Part shown: piece after piece, positions 46,061 to 59,299 of the stretch
Position numbering within the stretch: the stretch's first letter is position 1
How the letters are laid out: each line of letters begins with the position of its first letter
Source of the DNA: Monosporascus cannonballus
Taxonomy: Eukaryota > Ascomycota > Sordariomycetes > Xylariales
Length of the DNA stretch: 64,000 nt
Assembly (NCBI GenBank): GCA_004154925.1
Contig: QJNS01000261.1
Coordinates: 3,167 to 67,166, forward strand
Direction: 5' to 3'
Position numbers and translations under genes: made by a program
The notes under the pieces: model-generated
The model's database searches: none
Told to the model about the DNA's origin: nothing
What the model saw: the letters and a program-made list of their open reading frames with translations, nothing else

Positions 46061-49000
46061 TCAAAATTTTTATGTACTTTTTTTGCATACGTTATTAATA
46101 TTAATATTATTAATTTTAAGATATAAAACTTATTAATTATATTTTTTAATCCTTAAATAATTTTAACGATTTTACGTAATTAAAATCGGAATCCGTAATT
46201 AAGGTTTAGGTTTTAAGAAAAATGGACGTTATTAATTAAAATGCAATAAATTAAGGGCTTTCCTTTATAAATCTTATAAATTGGGATATTATTATTTCGG
46301 GTAATTCCGCCGTTATTAATAAAATTTTTTCAATAGGTATTAAATGCTAATAAGACTTTTAGCGGGTTTTTAGGTATTTTCAGAATTTGGGTATTTTTTT
46401 TATTTAATTAGGTATTAAATAAATTTATTTTATTTTCGTATATCGAAATTTTTTTTTACCTTATATATTTGTTCGTTTTTTATTTCCATATCGTTTTATA
46501 TCGTATATACTTTAATTATATTTACTGTTAATTTAAATAAGGAAATATAAAAAATTAAATAAAATTTAATTTTTGGTAAAAGTTTTAATAAATAATTATT
46601 TTTTAAGATTTTTTTGGCGATTTTATATAAATTAATATATTTAAAATCGAATTTTTTATTAAATCGTTTTATTTAAATATTTTTTATAACGAAAAAAATT
46701 ATTTTTCCTTTTTCGAAAATTAGTTTTTTTTAATTTTTTTAATTATAATATTTATTTATTTAATTTCGTACCAATTTTAATTTTAATTTTATTTTTTAAT
46801 ATAATTATCGTAATTATTTTAACGTAAGGATTATTTCAATATTAATTAAACTATTATTATGTACTTTTTTATAAATTTTTAGAATAAAATCAAAATTTGT
46901 ATTCGTAAATATTATGTTAATATTTTCGTAATAATTAATATTATAAGTTAATTATATAATTATTAATTTTTTAACTTAATTATTTTATTCGTAATTAATG
47001 TAATATTATAAATAAGTTTTTAAGGTTTAATTTATTCGTTTTATTTATTTATTTATTTAAGGTTTAAACGTATTAAATAATATGTAATTTAGGTTGATTT
47101 ATATTATAAAATTTTGCTAAAATTTAAATATAAATATTAATCCTTTATTTAATATAATTTTTATTAATAATTTATATATATTAAAAATATGTTTAAAAAA
47201 TATATGTTAATTATTCGGCGCTTATATCTTTATAATATAATAAGAAATAAAAGATTTTCGTAAATCGGTTAATTATTACGAAAATGTTATCGTAATATAT
47301 TTCCGTAATTGGATTTTTTGATATAAAAAACTTAATAATAAAGTTAAATATAACTAAATATTATAATTATTTTATAACTAATAATAATTATAATTTTTTA
47401 TATGGTTTATGTCGTCGAACCTTTATTTTGGCGCAAATATCGTATTGCCGTATAGTTTTTTTATACTGTTAATTTTATTTTGGAAAAAAGATATATATGT
47501 TAAAATTGCTTTAAGGTTTTATAGATTTCTGGATATTTATATAACTAATATTCGTATATTTTTCGTATTAGATTTTTCCGGTATTTTTTTAAAATTTATT
47601 TTTTATTTATTTTTTAGTTTGTTAGAAAATTATCGTTATATTATTATAATTTGTCGTAAACGTAAATATCTCTTTATAATAATATTAAAAATTATGTAAC
47701 TAATTTTAACTAATTTTTTTTCGAAATTTAATCGTTTACTTAAAGTATTTATTTTGCCATTTTTTAATCTTTTTTATAAATAATAACAAAGTTAAAGTTC
47801 GTTAATTTTTTTGTATATTTTAATTATTGTTTTATAAATTCCTTAATCGTAATAAATTGGATAAAAATTTAATAATCCGTACAAATCTTAATTTGGTATA
47901 AGTTTCCCTTTAGGAAATATTTAAATTTCCGAAATGCCATAATAATAGCCATAAATTCTTTATTTGGAATACCGTAATTAAGTTCGGCTCCTTTTAATTT
48001 ATACGAAAAAAATATAATAAAATATAATTTGTTTTAATTATTTCGTTATCCGATTATTACGTTTAACGCGTAATCCGAAATATCGGTTTTTAATTTAACG
48101 GGGCGGTTTAAATCGTATATAATTAATATTAGTTTATTGGTAATTATATCCTTAATATTCTAAAATGCTTTTTCCGTATTTGGCGTTTATTTGAATTTTT
48201 TTTTCGTAAAATTCGTTAAAAATCTAATTATTTTATTAAAATTTCGAATAAACTTTTTATAATAATTGGCGAATTTAAAAAATATTTATATTTCTTTAAT
48301 TATTATTAACGTTTATTATTTTATAATTATAACGATTTTTTTGGAATTTATCTTAATATATCTTAGGATAATAATATATTTTAAATATTTTACTTTTTAT
48401 GTATAAAAATAATTCTTTTTTATATTAATAAGTAACTTTACGTTTTATAAATTTTAAAGAATTTTATGAACGTATTTTACGTATATTTTTTTATTTTTAA
48501 AAAGATAAAAATGTTATCGAAATAATAAACGACGAAAATATCGAAATATTTTCGTAACATATAATTTATTATCCGTTAAAAAGTTACTAATACGTTCTTA
48601 AATCCCATTAATATAATTAAATATTTAAATAATCCGTATTTCGTCCTAAAAATTGTTTTTTATTTATATTTTTTTTTAATTTTAATAGAGTTATATTTAT
48701 TTTTAAAATCGAATATTATAAATTATTTAATTCCGTAAAATCGGTTTTTTATTTCCGTAATTAAAGGTAATAATATTTAATTTTTAATAATAATGTTATT
48801 TAATTGCCGATAATTAATTACAAATCGTAATTTTTTATTTTTTTAAGTACGAAAAATATTAGATATTCTGCCGGTGATTTCAAAAGTCGAATTTATTTTT
48901 TTTATAACCGATCTTTCAGGTATTTTTTGAAAATATGTAATTCGTTTCCATTAAAATTATAAATAAAGTAAAACTTTGTCGAAATTCTTTTTTTAAAAGT

Positions 49001-51603
49001 TATTTTATAATCTTATTCGTTATATTTTAATAATTTTATATTAAGCTCCTTTTTAAAAAGTAATTCGTATTTGTAATATTATGATAACATATTAATTAAA
49101 TCTTTTAATTTTTTAAATTATTATTTTTATTATTTTAAATTATTATTTAAATACCTTAATTTCGTTTTAATAATAATAACGATACGTCGTATTTTTCTTT
49201 AATATTTGTTTTTTTTCTTCTGTTTTGTTTTTTTAAGTAATAAGGTATTTATCGTATCCTTATACCTATATTCGTCGCCATTATCGATCGAATATTAAAA
49301 TCTTAATTTTTTTTTATCTATTAATAAAATATAAGGCAAACTTTACCTGGCCAATCCCGCCATTAATTAAGATTCCGTATTAACGTATCCATAGTAATTT
49401 TAAAATTATATTATAATTTCCGAATAAAACAATATCGAAATTAACCGTTTGATATTATTCTTAAATAAAAATCTCGAAATAATTAATTTCGCATATAATT
49501 TTTCCGTTATCGTAAGCGAATTCTTAATTTTCGGCATTTGTCGCTATATAAGATTTTAATTTATATCTTTATGGCAATTTAAATTTATTAACTATATCCG
49601 GTACAATATAATTTCCGCCCAAAGCTCTATAATTTACTATTACGGTATACTAATACGTTCCGATTTATATATCCAAAGTAATAAAGTTATTAATGTTTCC
49701 TATCGTCGCATTTAAAGTCTTTCTTAAGAATTCCTTTTAATTCCTTTAGGTTTCGTCATCCTGCGGCTTTTTTACAGGTAACCTTTTTTTTTAACTCTTA
49801 TTCGAATCTGTCGAACCTTATTTGTATCTTTATATATAACGCGTCAAACTGCTATATCTATCGTTATTATCGGCGTACTATTTCTTTAAATTATATTAAT
49901 TATTTTTAATTCTTTTGCAATTTCTTTTCCTATCGAATAAATTATTTTCTTATATTTATAATTGTATCCCATTATATGTTATTTTGGTTGTCGTTTTAGA
50001 AATTTCCTATAAATTAACGTATTTTTTCCTTAGTAACCTTTTTTTTTAAAAAAATCTATAATAAATATTAATTAAAAATTAAAATCCGTAATAACTTTTT
50101 AATAATGCTTTTTTATTATACGCTAAATTAATTTCTTTTCCGTTTGGTAATTATATTATCTATAATAATAAAAAGGGTTTTTTATAGGCATTATTTTTTT
50201 AAGCTAATTCTTTATTTCGATCAATTACTGGATATTTTTAAGGGCTATAATCAAAATTGTTAATATTATTATTTATTATTCTTATTATGTCCGGTACGGT
50301 TTGGAAAATGCAATTTTTCGTAATACATACCGATAATTCATATATAAATATATTATTTTTATTTCTTGTAATCGGGATATTCTCGTCGCCGACAATATAT
50401 AGCATGTATTTTACCGTATCGATCGGGTATTCCGGGGCAGAATTTTTTTATTTAATCCCGGTATTCGTATAATTATCTTTATAACGTTTCTTACTGTATT
50501 CGTAATACTTATTAAGTTAATTTTCTGCTTTTTTATATTTTTTATCGAATTCTTTATTATAATAATCCTTATTGGACCTTTTGCCTAAGGCCTAATACGT
50601 ACTTAACTTAAATTATATTAATAACTTTGCTATCGTTTCTTTGGTTATTTTTAGATTATTTTTCCGGTATAAGGGTTTAATTATTTTGCCGTAATTATTT
50701 GGGCTTTTTATATTTATAAGCTTTATGTCCTATTTTGCCATAATTAAAACATTTAATCTGGCTTTAATTTTGCCTGTAAATAACGCCGAATTCTATAAAT
50801 TCTAATGCCGTTTTATAAAAAGTAAAAGGTATATTTTTTCTCTTAATTAAATTTGTTATATTCCGAACGTAAGATATATTATTTCTTTTTTTCCTATCGT
50901 TTTTTAAATTATTAATTATTAATCTTAATTATCTTTATAACATACCGGTTTAAAATAACTAATCGTTTAATTCAAATAATTTTATCTTTTATATTATCCT
51001 TTAGCCATTTATAAAATATATCGATAAAAATATCGGTTTTATCGTTTTTTTATCCCGCCTTAACCGCAAAAGTTTTGAAAATTACAACGTACTTGAACAC
51101 AAATCCTTTTTATCGAAATTATAAAAATTATTAAGCCGTTAATTATTTTTTATCCGGATTGCCGAAATTATTACGTATTTTATTTTCGAAATTAGTATAA
51201 ATTAAAAAAATTTAATTAATAATTCTTTTTTTATTTTTCTTAGTTTTAGGAAATTTCTTATAATAGATTTAAATTAATTAACCGCATTTTTTATTAAATA
51301 TGTTTTTATTATTAGGATTATATCCGCTAAGTTATTAAGGTTTAAAAAATAAAGGTAAATTCGTACTTAAGTTAAAAAAATCTAAAGGTTATTTTTTTTA
51401 TCGTAAGGTTCTGGTTTTTTCGGCTTTATACAAACGAAAAAAAGTTAAGTAAATAACATAACCTTAAGTTATCGAATTTTTTTTAATTCCCGAATTCGAA
51501 CTTAAAATTATTAAATAAGGGTTTCCTAAATGCTAGTCGATATTTTAACAGTATTAAATATTATTCAGAATTTAACGGTATTATTAAATAAAAGTTTACA
51601 ACA

Positions 51604-51991
51604 TATAATAGCTAAACGGTTTAATTAATTATTAAACCTTAAGTTAACGGATTTATATTAATAGAAATATTATAGGAATTTAAATAATAAATATAATAAT
51701 ATATTACGTTTCGTAATACCAAAAGTACTTTAAGTAACGATATTATATTATAAGCTAAAATTATTTAAATTATGGAATTAATAAATATATATATATATAT
51801 ATATTTTAGTTAAATTATTACCAATAAGTTGGTAATCCGGTTTATTAGCTTACTACCAGTAAATTAGTGATCCGGCTTACTGGCTTACCACCAGTGAGTT
51901 GGTAATCCATCACGTAACCTGACCCACATAATTTTCTTGGCCTTCTCCGTTACGACCGTTCCTGGAGGCCGTGGCTTGTCAGGTCGTAATA
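51604..51991 (-). repeat. LTR of element A (right; 5' LTR in element sense)
   Basis: The 388-bp copy has its inner edge (51,604-51,830) strongly C->T/G->A mutated and its outer edge (51,880-51,990) almost unmutated. The outer end, read on the minus strand, is homologous to the LTR start of element B (ACGACCTGACAAGC, GGAACGGTCG). Confidence 0.9.
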
Positions 51992-51996
51992 CGGGG

Positions 51997-52080
51997 GTGC
52001 ATAAAGTAGCCTTGTTTCAGTAGATGATCAAATTAAGCCAAGGCTTAGCTATTTGATCGACTTCAGCTGGGTTTAACACA
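51997..52080 (-). mobile_element. Ty1/copia 3' LTR, right segment
   Basis: Continues the LTR interrupted by element A and ends GGTTTAACACA (LTR start TGTGTTAAACC on the minus strand). The polypurine tract CAGCTGGGGGGG (minus strand, 52092-52081) directly precedes it, as required for a 3' LTR. Confidence 0.75.
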
Positions 52081-52230
52081 CCCCCCCAGCTGTTAGGAAC
52101 TACAGCTAAAGCTTTCATAACTCTAAAGAATTTCCTAAAAAGGAAATACCGTGGTAATTAGGACAAAAATAAGGAAAATAAAAAGTCGGGAAGGTGCGTT
52201 ATAAAGCATTCTTTACGACGCATTTCCGAA

Positions 52231-52301
52231 GCTTTTAATGGGATTCGAACCCATGCCTTTAGGTATTAGGACCTGATATTATACCGCTAAATTACAGAAG
52301 C
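52231..52301 (-). tRNA. tRNA-like sequence in the copia 3'UTR (probable RIP-decayed pseudo-tRNA)
   Basis: Read on the minus strand, acceptor GCTTCTG faces TAAAAGC (five pairs; the two misfits are G->A and C->T type). The A box is TAATTTAGCGG. The T arm ATGGG-TTCGAAT-CCCAT is perfect and contains the B box. The anticodon stem CAGGT/ACCTA closes only a 6-nt loop (CCTAAT), so no anticodon can be assigned. It lies between the end of pol and the polypurine tract, in element sense. Confidence 0.55.
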
Positions 52302-53764
52302 TTTGTTAGAAAACTTCCTTACTAATCTTACCTTTAAAGTCGTTTAAGGATAAAGATGTAAAAACGGTAAGGGAAAGAGCGATAGGAAGAAAACGGGGGC
52401 AACAATTTTCGGTTATTAGATGACGCCTGGAATAAATTAATACTTCTTAGGCTTCTTTTAGCCTTAAAATAACATCTCGAAAGTTTAATAACTTAACGAA
52501 CTTTTGATGCTGTTAAAACTTTAAGAGCTTAATTAACTTATTTGCTACCATAATATTAATGGGTATTTATTCGATCTTTATTTTTCCTGCTGTGTAAATT
52601 TCGCGAAACCAATAATTACGGACGTTAACGTACTTCAATTTCGTAATTAGGCGTATGGTTTTTTCAGTAACTAACCGTATCGTCTATTTATTATTTACCT
52701 GAATAACTAAATCCTCACCTAGCTTTAGCCCAATAACCTTAAATAACGTTAGCATAAAAAAGGTTTCCTTAACGGTTTATAATAAAGCTAATAATTTAAC
52801 TTCCGTATTTAAGATAATAATTATATTCTGCTTATTAGCCTTTTATACGATAAGACCACCGAAAAATAACAGCACAAATCCTTAGGAGCTTTTCCGATTA
52901 GGGTTATTCGCGAAAAACGCGTTATTTGCGCATAAGAACGATCGTACATTAAGATCCTTAGCACCTCCGAATTCCAGGGTTAAAATATGTATGGAATAAA
53001 CGTAAAAAATAATTTCATTAATAACGTTAAAATACGTAAAGTTTAGATTTTTGTAATAACAAAATAAATAAAAAATAACTTCAACTAAATTTAAGCGAAT
53101 GGCGATAGTTCTGTATAATAAGTTTCCGACCTTTTCGAAATATAACTTCCTAAACGTTATTAACGTTTCGCCTTAATATTTCTTAAAATCTTTTTATTTA
53201 AAAACCTTAAAATAACGTTTTTCGAACTTAAATAATTTAAAGCATATATATAATTTCTTTCAATAAGTATTTTATAATAACCACAATTTTTTAATTACGC
53301 GATTTTGCAAAATACATATTTTAAAGAATTACTGTAAATCCTTTAAATCGTTAATATGGAAACGTTATATCAATTTCGTAAAAATTTTTTAATACGTATT
53401 ATATTGCGAATTCTGTATATTATGGCTATATTATTAATATAAAAAAATAACGTTAACTAATTATTAGTTATAATATATAGGTTATCCGGAACAAACCTTA
53501 ATCCCAATTCCTTTAATCCTGCCGTTAAGTTCTATTGCCATAGGAATAATAATCGCCTTAAGCTGTACAGGGCTTTCCGAAGCTTTAAACAAAAGCCCGA
53601 ACGTACAAATCCCTATGGAAAACGTACGTATATTAACTTATCAAGGTCGCTATATAAAAACGCGTTAACGGCGTTAAGCTAACGAAACTTAAAGTTAAAT
53701 CGGATTGCAACAGCCATAAGCATACGGAAAAACCTTTCTACTAACATAAAAATATAGGCGTTAA

Positions 53765-53955
53765 AGTCCTTATGGGGCTTGTTATGGCTGCACCATACCA
53801 TCACGCCACCAGGGCAAAAGATCGGTGGAATGATCGCAATTGTGGCGACCATCCTGGTGCTTACAGCTGTCTATATGTACTCGTACCCTCAGTACATGTT
53901 GGAAGACGTTACGGGGGACCAGGCCGTAACAGGGCTAAAGGTCGTTACGGACAAT
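53765..53955. other. Low-RIP island inside the copia element
   Basis: About 190 bp of normal GC content interrupt the AT-rich copia pol. The plus strand is open for 80 codons here (from 53779), with a hydrophobic stretch GGMIAIVATILVLTAVYMYS. No copia motif was recognised in it. Confidence 0.4.
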
Positions 53956-56797
53956 TATCCTAACTTTGAACTTTTGGAATACCCCGTACTTGTTAAATTT
54001 ATATATAAATATTTATATTAGCAGAAGGATACCGTTAGGATTTACGTTTTGAATCACTTTTTGTAATGGGATACCTGTAATTAATTGTTTTACCCGATAT
54101 ATTTAATCTTATTTTTTTTTGCGTAACCGCCTTTTAATTTTTAACGTATTTATATTATATAGCTTTTTGCCAATTTTTAAGAGCAACGGAAAAGCTAATA
54201 CGATATAAGCGATTATGTTTAATTATAATCGAAAAAATAACGTTAAAAACGGTTAAATACGTATTACGTTTTTCGAATGCCAATTTGTGACTAATATTGG
54301 CCGAAAATGGCTTTTTCCTTTTTCCGTTTCGCGTTCCAGAATCGATAATAATTATCTAATCCAGGAAATTTAACTCCGTACGTCGTTGCCGTAATTAAGA
54401 AAAACCTGGTAATACATTTTGGGCTTTATCCGGTAATAATACGTAATATTACTAAAAATTTTCTTCGAAAGTTAAAATAATTTCCGGTATAGGCAAATAA
54501 AACTGTTCAACCTTACGTTCCAAATCGTCCGTTTTATTAGTAATACCTAAAGCGTTTTTTTAAAGTTATTGTTAATTGCCGAATTAAAGAAATTTTTATT
54601 CGAAATAACTTTATAAGGATTATTAGGTTTTATCTTTTTAATTTCCTGTAAAATTTTTTAATTAAGGGAATTTGTAATTATTACGATAATATCGTAAATA
54701 ATTTTTTTAAGTTTATTTTGCTTTATTAAATTATCCATTTTTCTAACGATATTTATTTTTAAGGAATCGTTATTAAAAATAGCTTTAAACGTCCTTAGGA
54801 AAATTATTGCTATAAGTAAAATAAGGATATTATCGATTTGGTCGTTTAATTCCGCGATTTCGAACGAAGATTTTTTTTATTCGCCTTAATACTTTTTCGT
54901 TTCGTCGAAAGTGACATCTCTAACGGTAATAACGCGTTATTGCGAAAAAATCCATACCCAATATATGTTATTAATTACGTATCCCACGAAGTAACCGATA
55001 TACGCTTTGGGATCCATTTTTTTCAGGCGTTTTGCATCCCGACGAGCTGCTTCCGTAAACGCATAAGCCCTTAATTCAAAAAGCACGATATTCGCTACGT
55101 TCGCCTTTAGACCTTTTTCGGAAATAAGTATTTTATTCTTTTTGGCTAACTATTCGTTAAAGACCTAAATAAGGGTTTTCCAACTTAAGGCTTAGATAAA
55201 TATGCGATTAATAATATATATAACTACTTTTATAATTTCCGGTCATAAATTAAAAAAAAGGTATTGCTAATAATTAAATAACGTACTTTCGTAATAATTA
55301 CGCATTTAACGCGTTTTTAAACGTTTACGGGCTTTTTAATATATGGAGGTAAGGGCTTATAAAATATATCTATATCGAAAAGCCATTTTCGAAATTTGTT
55401 CCCGAAGGAAGTTTTTTTATTTAGTACGATCGTCTTAATTTTAATATAAAACTATTTTTTAAGGAAAATTATTACGTTTATTAAGGCAATTAAAGCATAT
55501 TTTTTCCGCTTTAAAATATAGTTAATCTTAGTCTTAATAATTAGACAAGTAATAATTAACGTTTTCGTACGCCCGTTAAAGGCGTTACTAAATTCGAAAA
55601 AATTAACGTATATCGTATTAAAAGGTTTACTTTCCTTAACTGGCTGCCGTTATAATATTTTCTTCCGTATTTTAACGACTTAACAATTTTTATATTAAAT
55701 CGTTAAAAATAAATAGATTTTCGTTTCGGTAATTATTTATATTATTTTTTCGAAGGTACGTAGGCCTAAATATACAAATCTTTAATGCCATACCATAGCA
55801 TCTCTCTTTAAAGGCTTTAAAAAAGCCTGGAATTATTACCATAAAGCTTTTGCTATAGGATTAACTTAGAAAGCAGAAATTCCTAAATCAGGGGCTCCGG
55901 AACGAAATCCTCGTTTTCGCTCTTAAGGATAACCTTATCCTCTAGGTTATTTTCGTCCTCCGGGACGGTGACAGTAAGTTTTTTAGTTATTGCAAAGGCT
56001 GTTGGAGCAATATCGTCGTCGTCGTTCTCCGGCGTTACTTTAACGTAATGTATAATAAGCTGGCGTTCGATTTAACTGACTTTAACCATTTTCGTACTTA
56101 ACGTCTTGTAATATATAACGTTGGTTTCGTAATTTCAATAAATCCCAACCTATTAAAATAATTTGTACGAAATTAAGTTAGTATACATCTTAAGGATATA
56201 TAAATAATTCTTTAAAAAAAGGTATTAGATTTTTCTGACGGTATGGTAAATATGATTTTTCGTATACTTTTACCTACGATACCGAGATATTTTCCTCCGG
56301 TTAAAAGTTTTCCGCTAACTTTCGGTAAATGTAAATCCAAAAAATTAACCTTACAATGTCCCATATAAAAGTTAAAATAAGTATTTAACAAAATAAACCT
56401 TTTTAGGCTATATCCGGTAATAATACCGTTAGCCTATGGGCTTATAGGAAATTCTGCCACGAAAAGCATTAAAGCTAATTAAAAAACTTATAACTTATTT
56501 TCTTTTTATAAATTCTTAATCTTTTTTTCTGTCAAAAGGGAACTTTCGAAATATATTCATTTATTTTCTTCTTAATTTCAGGAACTTCATTTTACTTATT
56601 GGGTTTAACGTTTTCGTTAATATAAAGGTAATCCTTAAAAAAGTATTTCTTTTCATAGTAACATTTTGGCATAGGGCGGTTATTGCCATTACCGCCGCCG
56701 TTATTCCGGCTATTATTATTCCGGTTATTATTATTTCGGTTATTTAAAGGTGTACCCGTTTAATTAGAAATCTTTTTATTTAGGGTAATACCAAACG

Positions 56798-57204
56798 TGT
56801 CACGACCTGACAAGCTCAGGCCTACGGAAACGGTCGCAACAAGAATAACACGACCCACCTTGCAAGTTACGTAATTAAAAGTGATCACTAACGGATTAAT
56901 AATCACTTCAGAACAATTACGATCAAAAATAATTATGATTACCACACCAGGAATGATCGGTGGTGATCGCCAGTAAAAAACAAAAAGAATATATACGTTC
57001 GTTATTTCCATAATTTAAATAACTTTAATTTATAATACTTATTAATACCAAATATTTGCGATATAATTACGTTATCCAGGACGCTTTAATATTACAAGAT
57101 GTAATACGTTATTGTATTTATTGTTCAAATTCCCATAATACTTTTGCTAACATAAACCCGTACAACTAAGATTTAATAATTGGTTAAACTGCATAACCGT
57201 TATA
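56798..57204 (+). repeat. 5' LTR of element B
   Basis: 407 bp, starts TGTCACGACC, ends CCGTTATA (mutated CCGTCACA). Same length as the 3' LTR. Differences are almost all C/T or G/A and occur in both directions. Confidence 0.93.
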
Positions 57205-57245
57205 TGTTGCAAGCTTTTATTTAGTAATACCGTTAGACTTTGAGC

Positions 57246-58330
57246 AATACCGCCGATACTATGTTTACCAGCAAACAGCCCGAACAGCCCACTTACCAGG
57301 TCCCTGAGGACCCTAATATTAGAATGGAATCCGAGGAAAAAAAAAAGCAGCCTCGCCTTTCTCGAAAGGAAATTCTTCGACGCCTGGATGCTATAAACGA
57401 ACGCATCCTTCAGCTTAAACAGGACAAAAATGATTTCACCACGTCTTTCTAAGCCGCCCATAAAAAGCTTAAGGAGAAAAAAAAGGCACCCGAAACTGGA
57501 AAACCCTTTCGGCCGAATTAGGTTATTTAGCTGAATTCTACCAAGGAACCAGGAAAAATCCTTAAACCCCCCAAGCCAGAACCCTTTAACAGAATTTCGA
57601 CTAAGCTATAATTATTTTTAACCTAATACCAAGCATACTTTGGGTATTTTCCCATTCGACTTATTATACTTACTTCATAAGTTAAGTTCGCGGTTGGACG
57701 ACTTACCGGAAATACGGCTATTTGGTTTAAGCCCGCCATAAAAAAGCACGTCACCTTGCCAATCGAAAAACGAAACCCGGAAATAATACAAGTTTATAAC
57801 GACTACAAATAATTCGAACAGGTATTAACGAAAGCATTCGGAATAATAAACGAAAAAACAAAAGCTAAGATGCAGATTTAGCAGTTATGACAAAAAGGAC
57901 CAGCATCTAGTTACGGCAGCACGTTTATTCAGCTGGCATCTAAGCTAAATTAAAAACAAAAAGTATTAATGGCCAAGTTTTTCAATAACTTAAAAAAAGA
58001 AATATAAAAAGAATTTTTTAAGTTCGATCGGCTTAATTATTTGTTAAATTACATCGCTATAACAATCAAGATTAATAATCGACAATATACTTAACGTACG
58101 AAAGGCACCAAGGGAAAGCATAATAACAAACCCCGATATATGGCTAATACCAGCGTTCTTTAACGCAACAACATTTTCCATAACACTAAACCAGGCCCTA
58201 TGGAACTGGAAGCCACCCATAAAAAGGACTAGAGCCAGATTAAATGCTATAATTGCGGAAAAAAAGGGCATAAGGCCTATAAATACTCCTTACCCAAAAA
58301 ACCACGAAGAAATAATTGGAAACCTATACC
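57246..58330 (+). pseudogene. gag of element B
   Basis: The first about 70 codons are open (ADTMFTSKQPEQPTYQVPED ... LSRKEILRRLDAINERILQL, a coiled coil). After that, capsid-like sequence (YQAYFGYFPIRL, VKFAVGRLTGNTAIWF, FNNLKKEI) is interrupted by stops, mostly where Gln or Trp codons would stand. It ends with the CCHC knuckle. Confidence 0.75.
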
Positions 58331-59299
58331 CAAAGGATAATCCAAAAGGAATCAAAAAAAAAAAAGTAAACTTATTAACATAATTCGACTTAAGTATATA
58401 CCAGGCCCCCCGTAGCAAAAAATACAATAAGGGATGCAAAAAGCCAGAAACCTGGCTTAGCAAGCAATTAAGGAAAAACGGAACATTTTTAAAGGATAAC
58501 TAGAAAAACACTAGGGCTGGACGGAAAAAATTTGTCCTGGAACCCCTAATCGATACGGCAAAATATATATTATTCGTTGCAAACGACAAAACTGCCCTGC
58601 CCATAAAAAGTGGAAACGATATATCCATAACAGAATTACCCGAATATATTATAAAGGATTCGACTTTCCTAATAAAACGGAAAATAACAAAAATAACGAA
58701 CAATAATATCGATACCTTCGATCTATAACCTCTAAAAATGATTTTCTTTAATTGGCTGCAGTAAAAAATTAGCCAGAAGGGAAATGGTATCCGTAGGAAA
58801 ATCCCTTTTGTTATTATAAGTAATATGACTACTAAATGGAAAAAAAGTTGATTTAATATACTATGGAAAAGTATTACCAGAGGGCTATTACGGACCTTTA
58901 TTTTCAACTAACATTTACTACAGATCCCGATAAACGATAAACTTTAAAAGAAAAAATCCAACGATTTATACGAGACTTTCAGTAAGAAGGAAATAAGGCT
59001 TAATGGGAAACCATACGCCATATTAAGGAATAATTTACCCAGTAAGGAAAAAAAATCCAACAAAATCAGGAACAATTGATATAATTCGAAGGCACAGTAC
59101 GCCGACAAGAACGATAAATACAGCAGCTTAACGCGCTATATAAAGAAATACAGACAAAGCTCGATAGATTCGAAAAGGAATTAAAAGAAAAAGGTTACCT
59201 ATAAAAAAGCCGTAAGATGACAAAACCTAGAGGAATTAGGAAAAACTCCTAAGAAGGGCTTTAAACGCGACGATAGGAGCTATTAATAACCTTATTACC

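Larger units (their letters stand above)
45324..51991 (-). mobile_element. Ty3/gypsy LTR retrotransposon A (chromovirus type), RIP-inactivated
   Basis: A 6668-bp unit with LTRs of 385 bp (45324-45708) and 388 bp (51604-51991), flanked by perfect 5-bp duplications CGGGG (45319-45323 and 51992-51996). Ends are TGT...ACA with C->T/G->A changes (TGTGACGG vs TATAATAG; ...GTAATA). The element is read on the minus strand: reverse-transcriptase remnants such as AEYLIFFVLKK and [13 protein letters not shown] sequence occur around 48,890-48,750. A polypurine tract (AGGAAAAGGGAAATCG) borders the left LTR, which is the 3' LTR in its own sense. Sequence after its 5' LTR (GTTGTAAACTTTTATTTAATAATACCG) is a mutated version of that in element B, so the two are family members. 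The interior is extremely AT-rich and riddled with stops; nothing can be expressed. Confidence 0.9.
52081..56797 (-). mobile_element. Ty1/copia retrotransposon body (3'UTR, pol and part of gag), RIP-inactivated
   Basis: Minus-strand remnants of copia-type RNase H include LRANNAFFANNPNRKSS, FGGLIV*KANKQNIIITLNT, VKETFFMLTLFKVIGLKL and, at the end, LLNFRDVILRLKEA (about 53,000-52,450). Near 56,760-56,580 a gag tail with NNRNNNRNNNSRNNGGG is followed by a zinc-knuckle remnant PKCYYEKKYFFKDY and VPEIKKKINEYI. Gag right / pol left confirms the minus orientation. All frames contain stops, and several Cys are Tyr. The element continues at 63779 after element B and runs off the window. Confidence 0.8.

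Noticed and set aside
47409..47699. Hydrophobic plus-strand frame of 96 codons in element A
   Set aside because: AT-rich RIPped antisense DNA gives Phe/Ile/Leu-rich frames by composition; not a membrane protein gene.
58500..58907. Minus-strand hydrophobic frame of 135 codons in element B
   Set aside because: Composition artefact opposite the gag-pol region of the retrotransposon.
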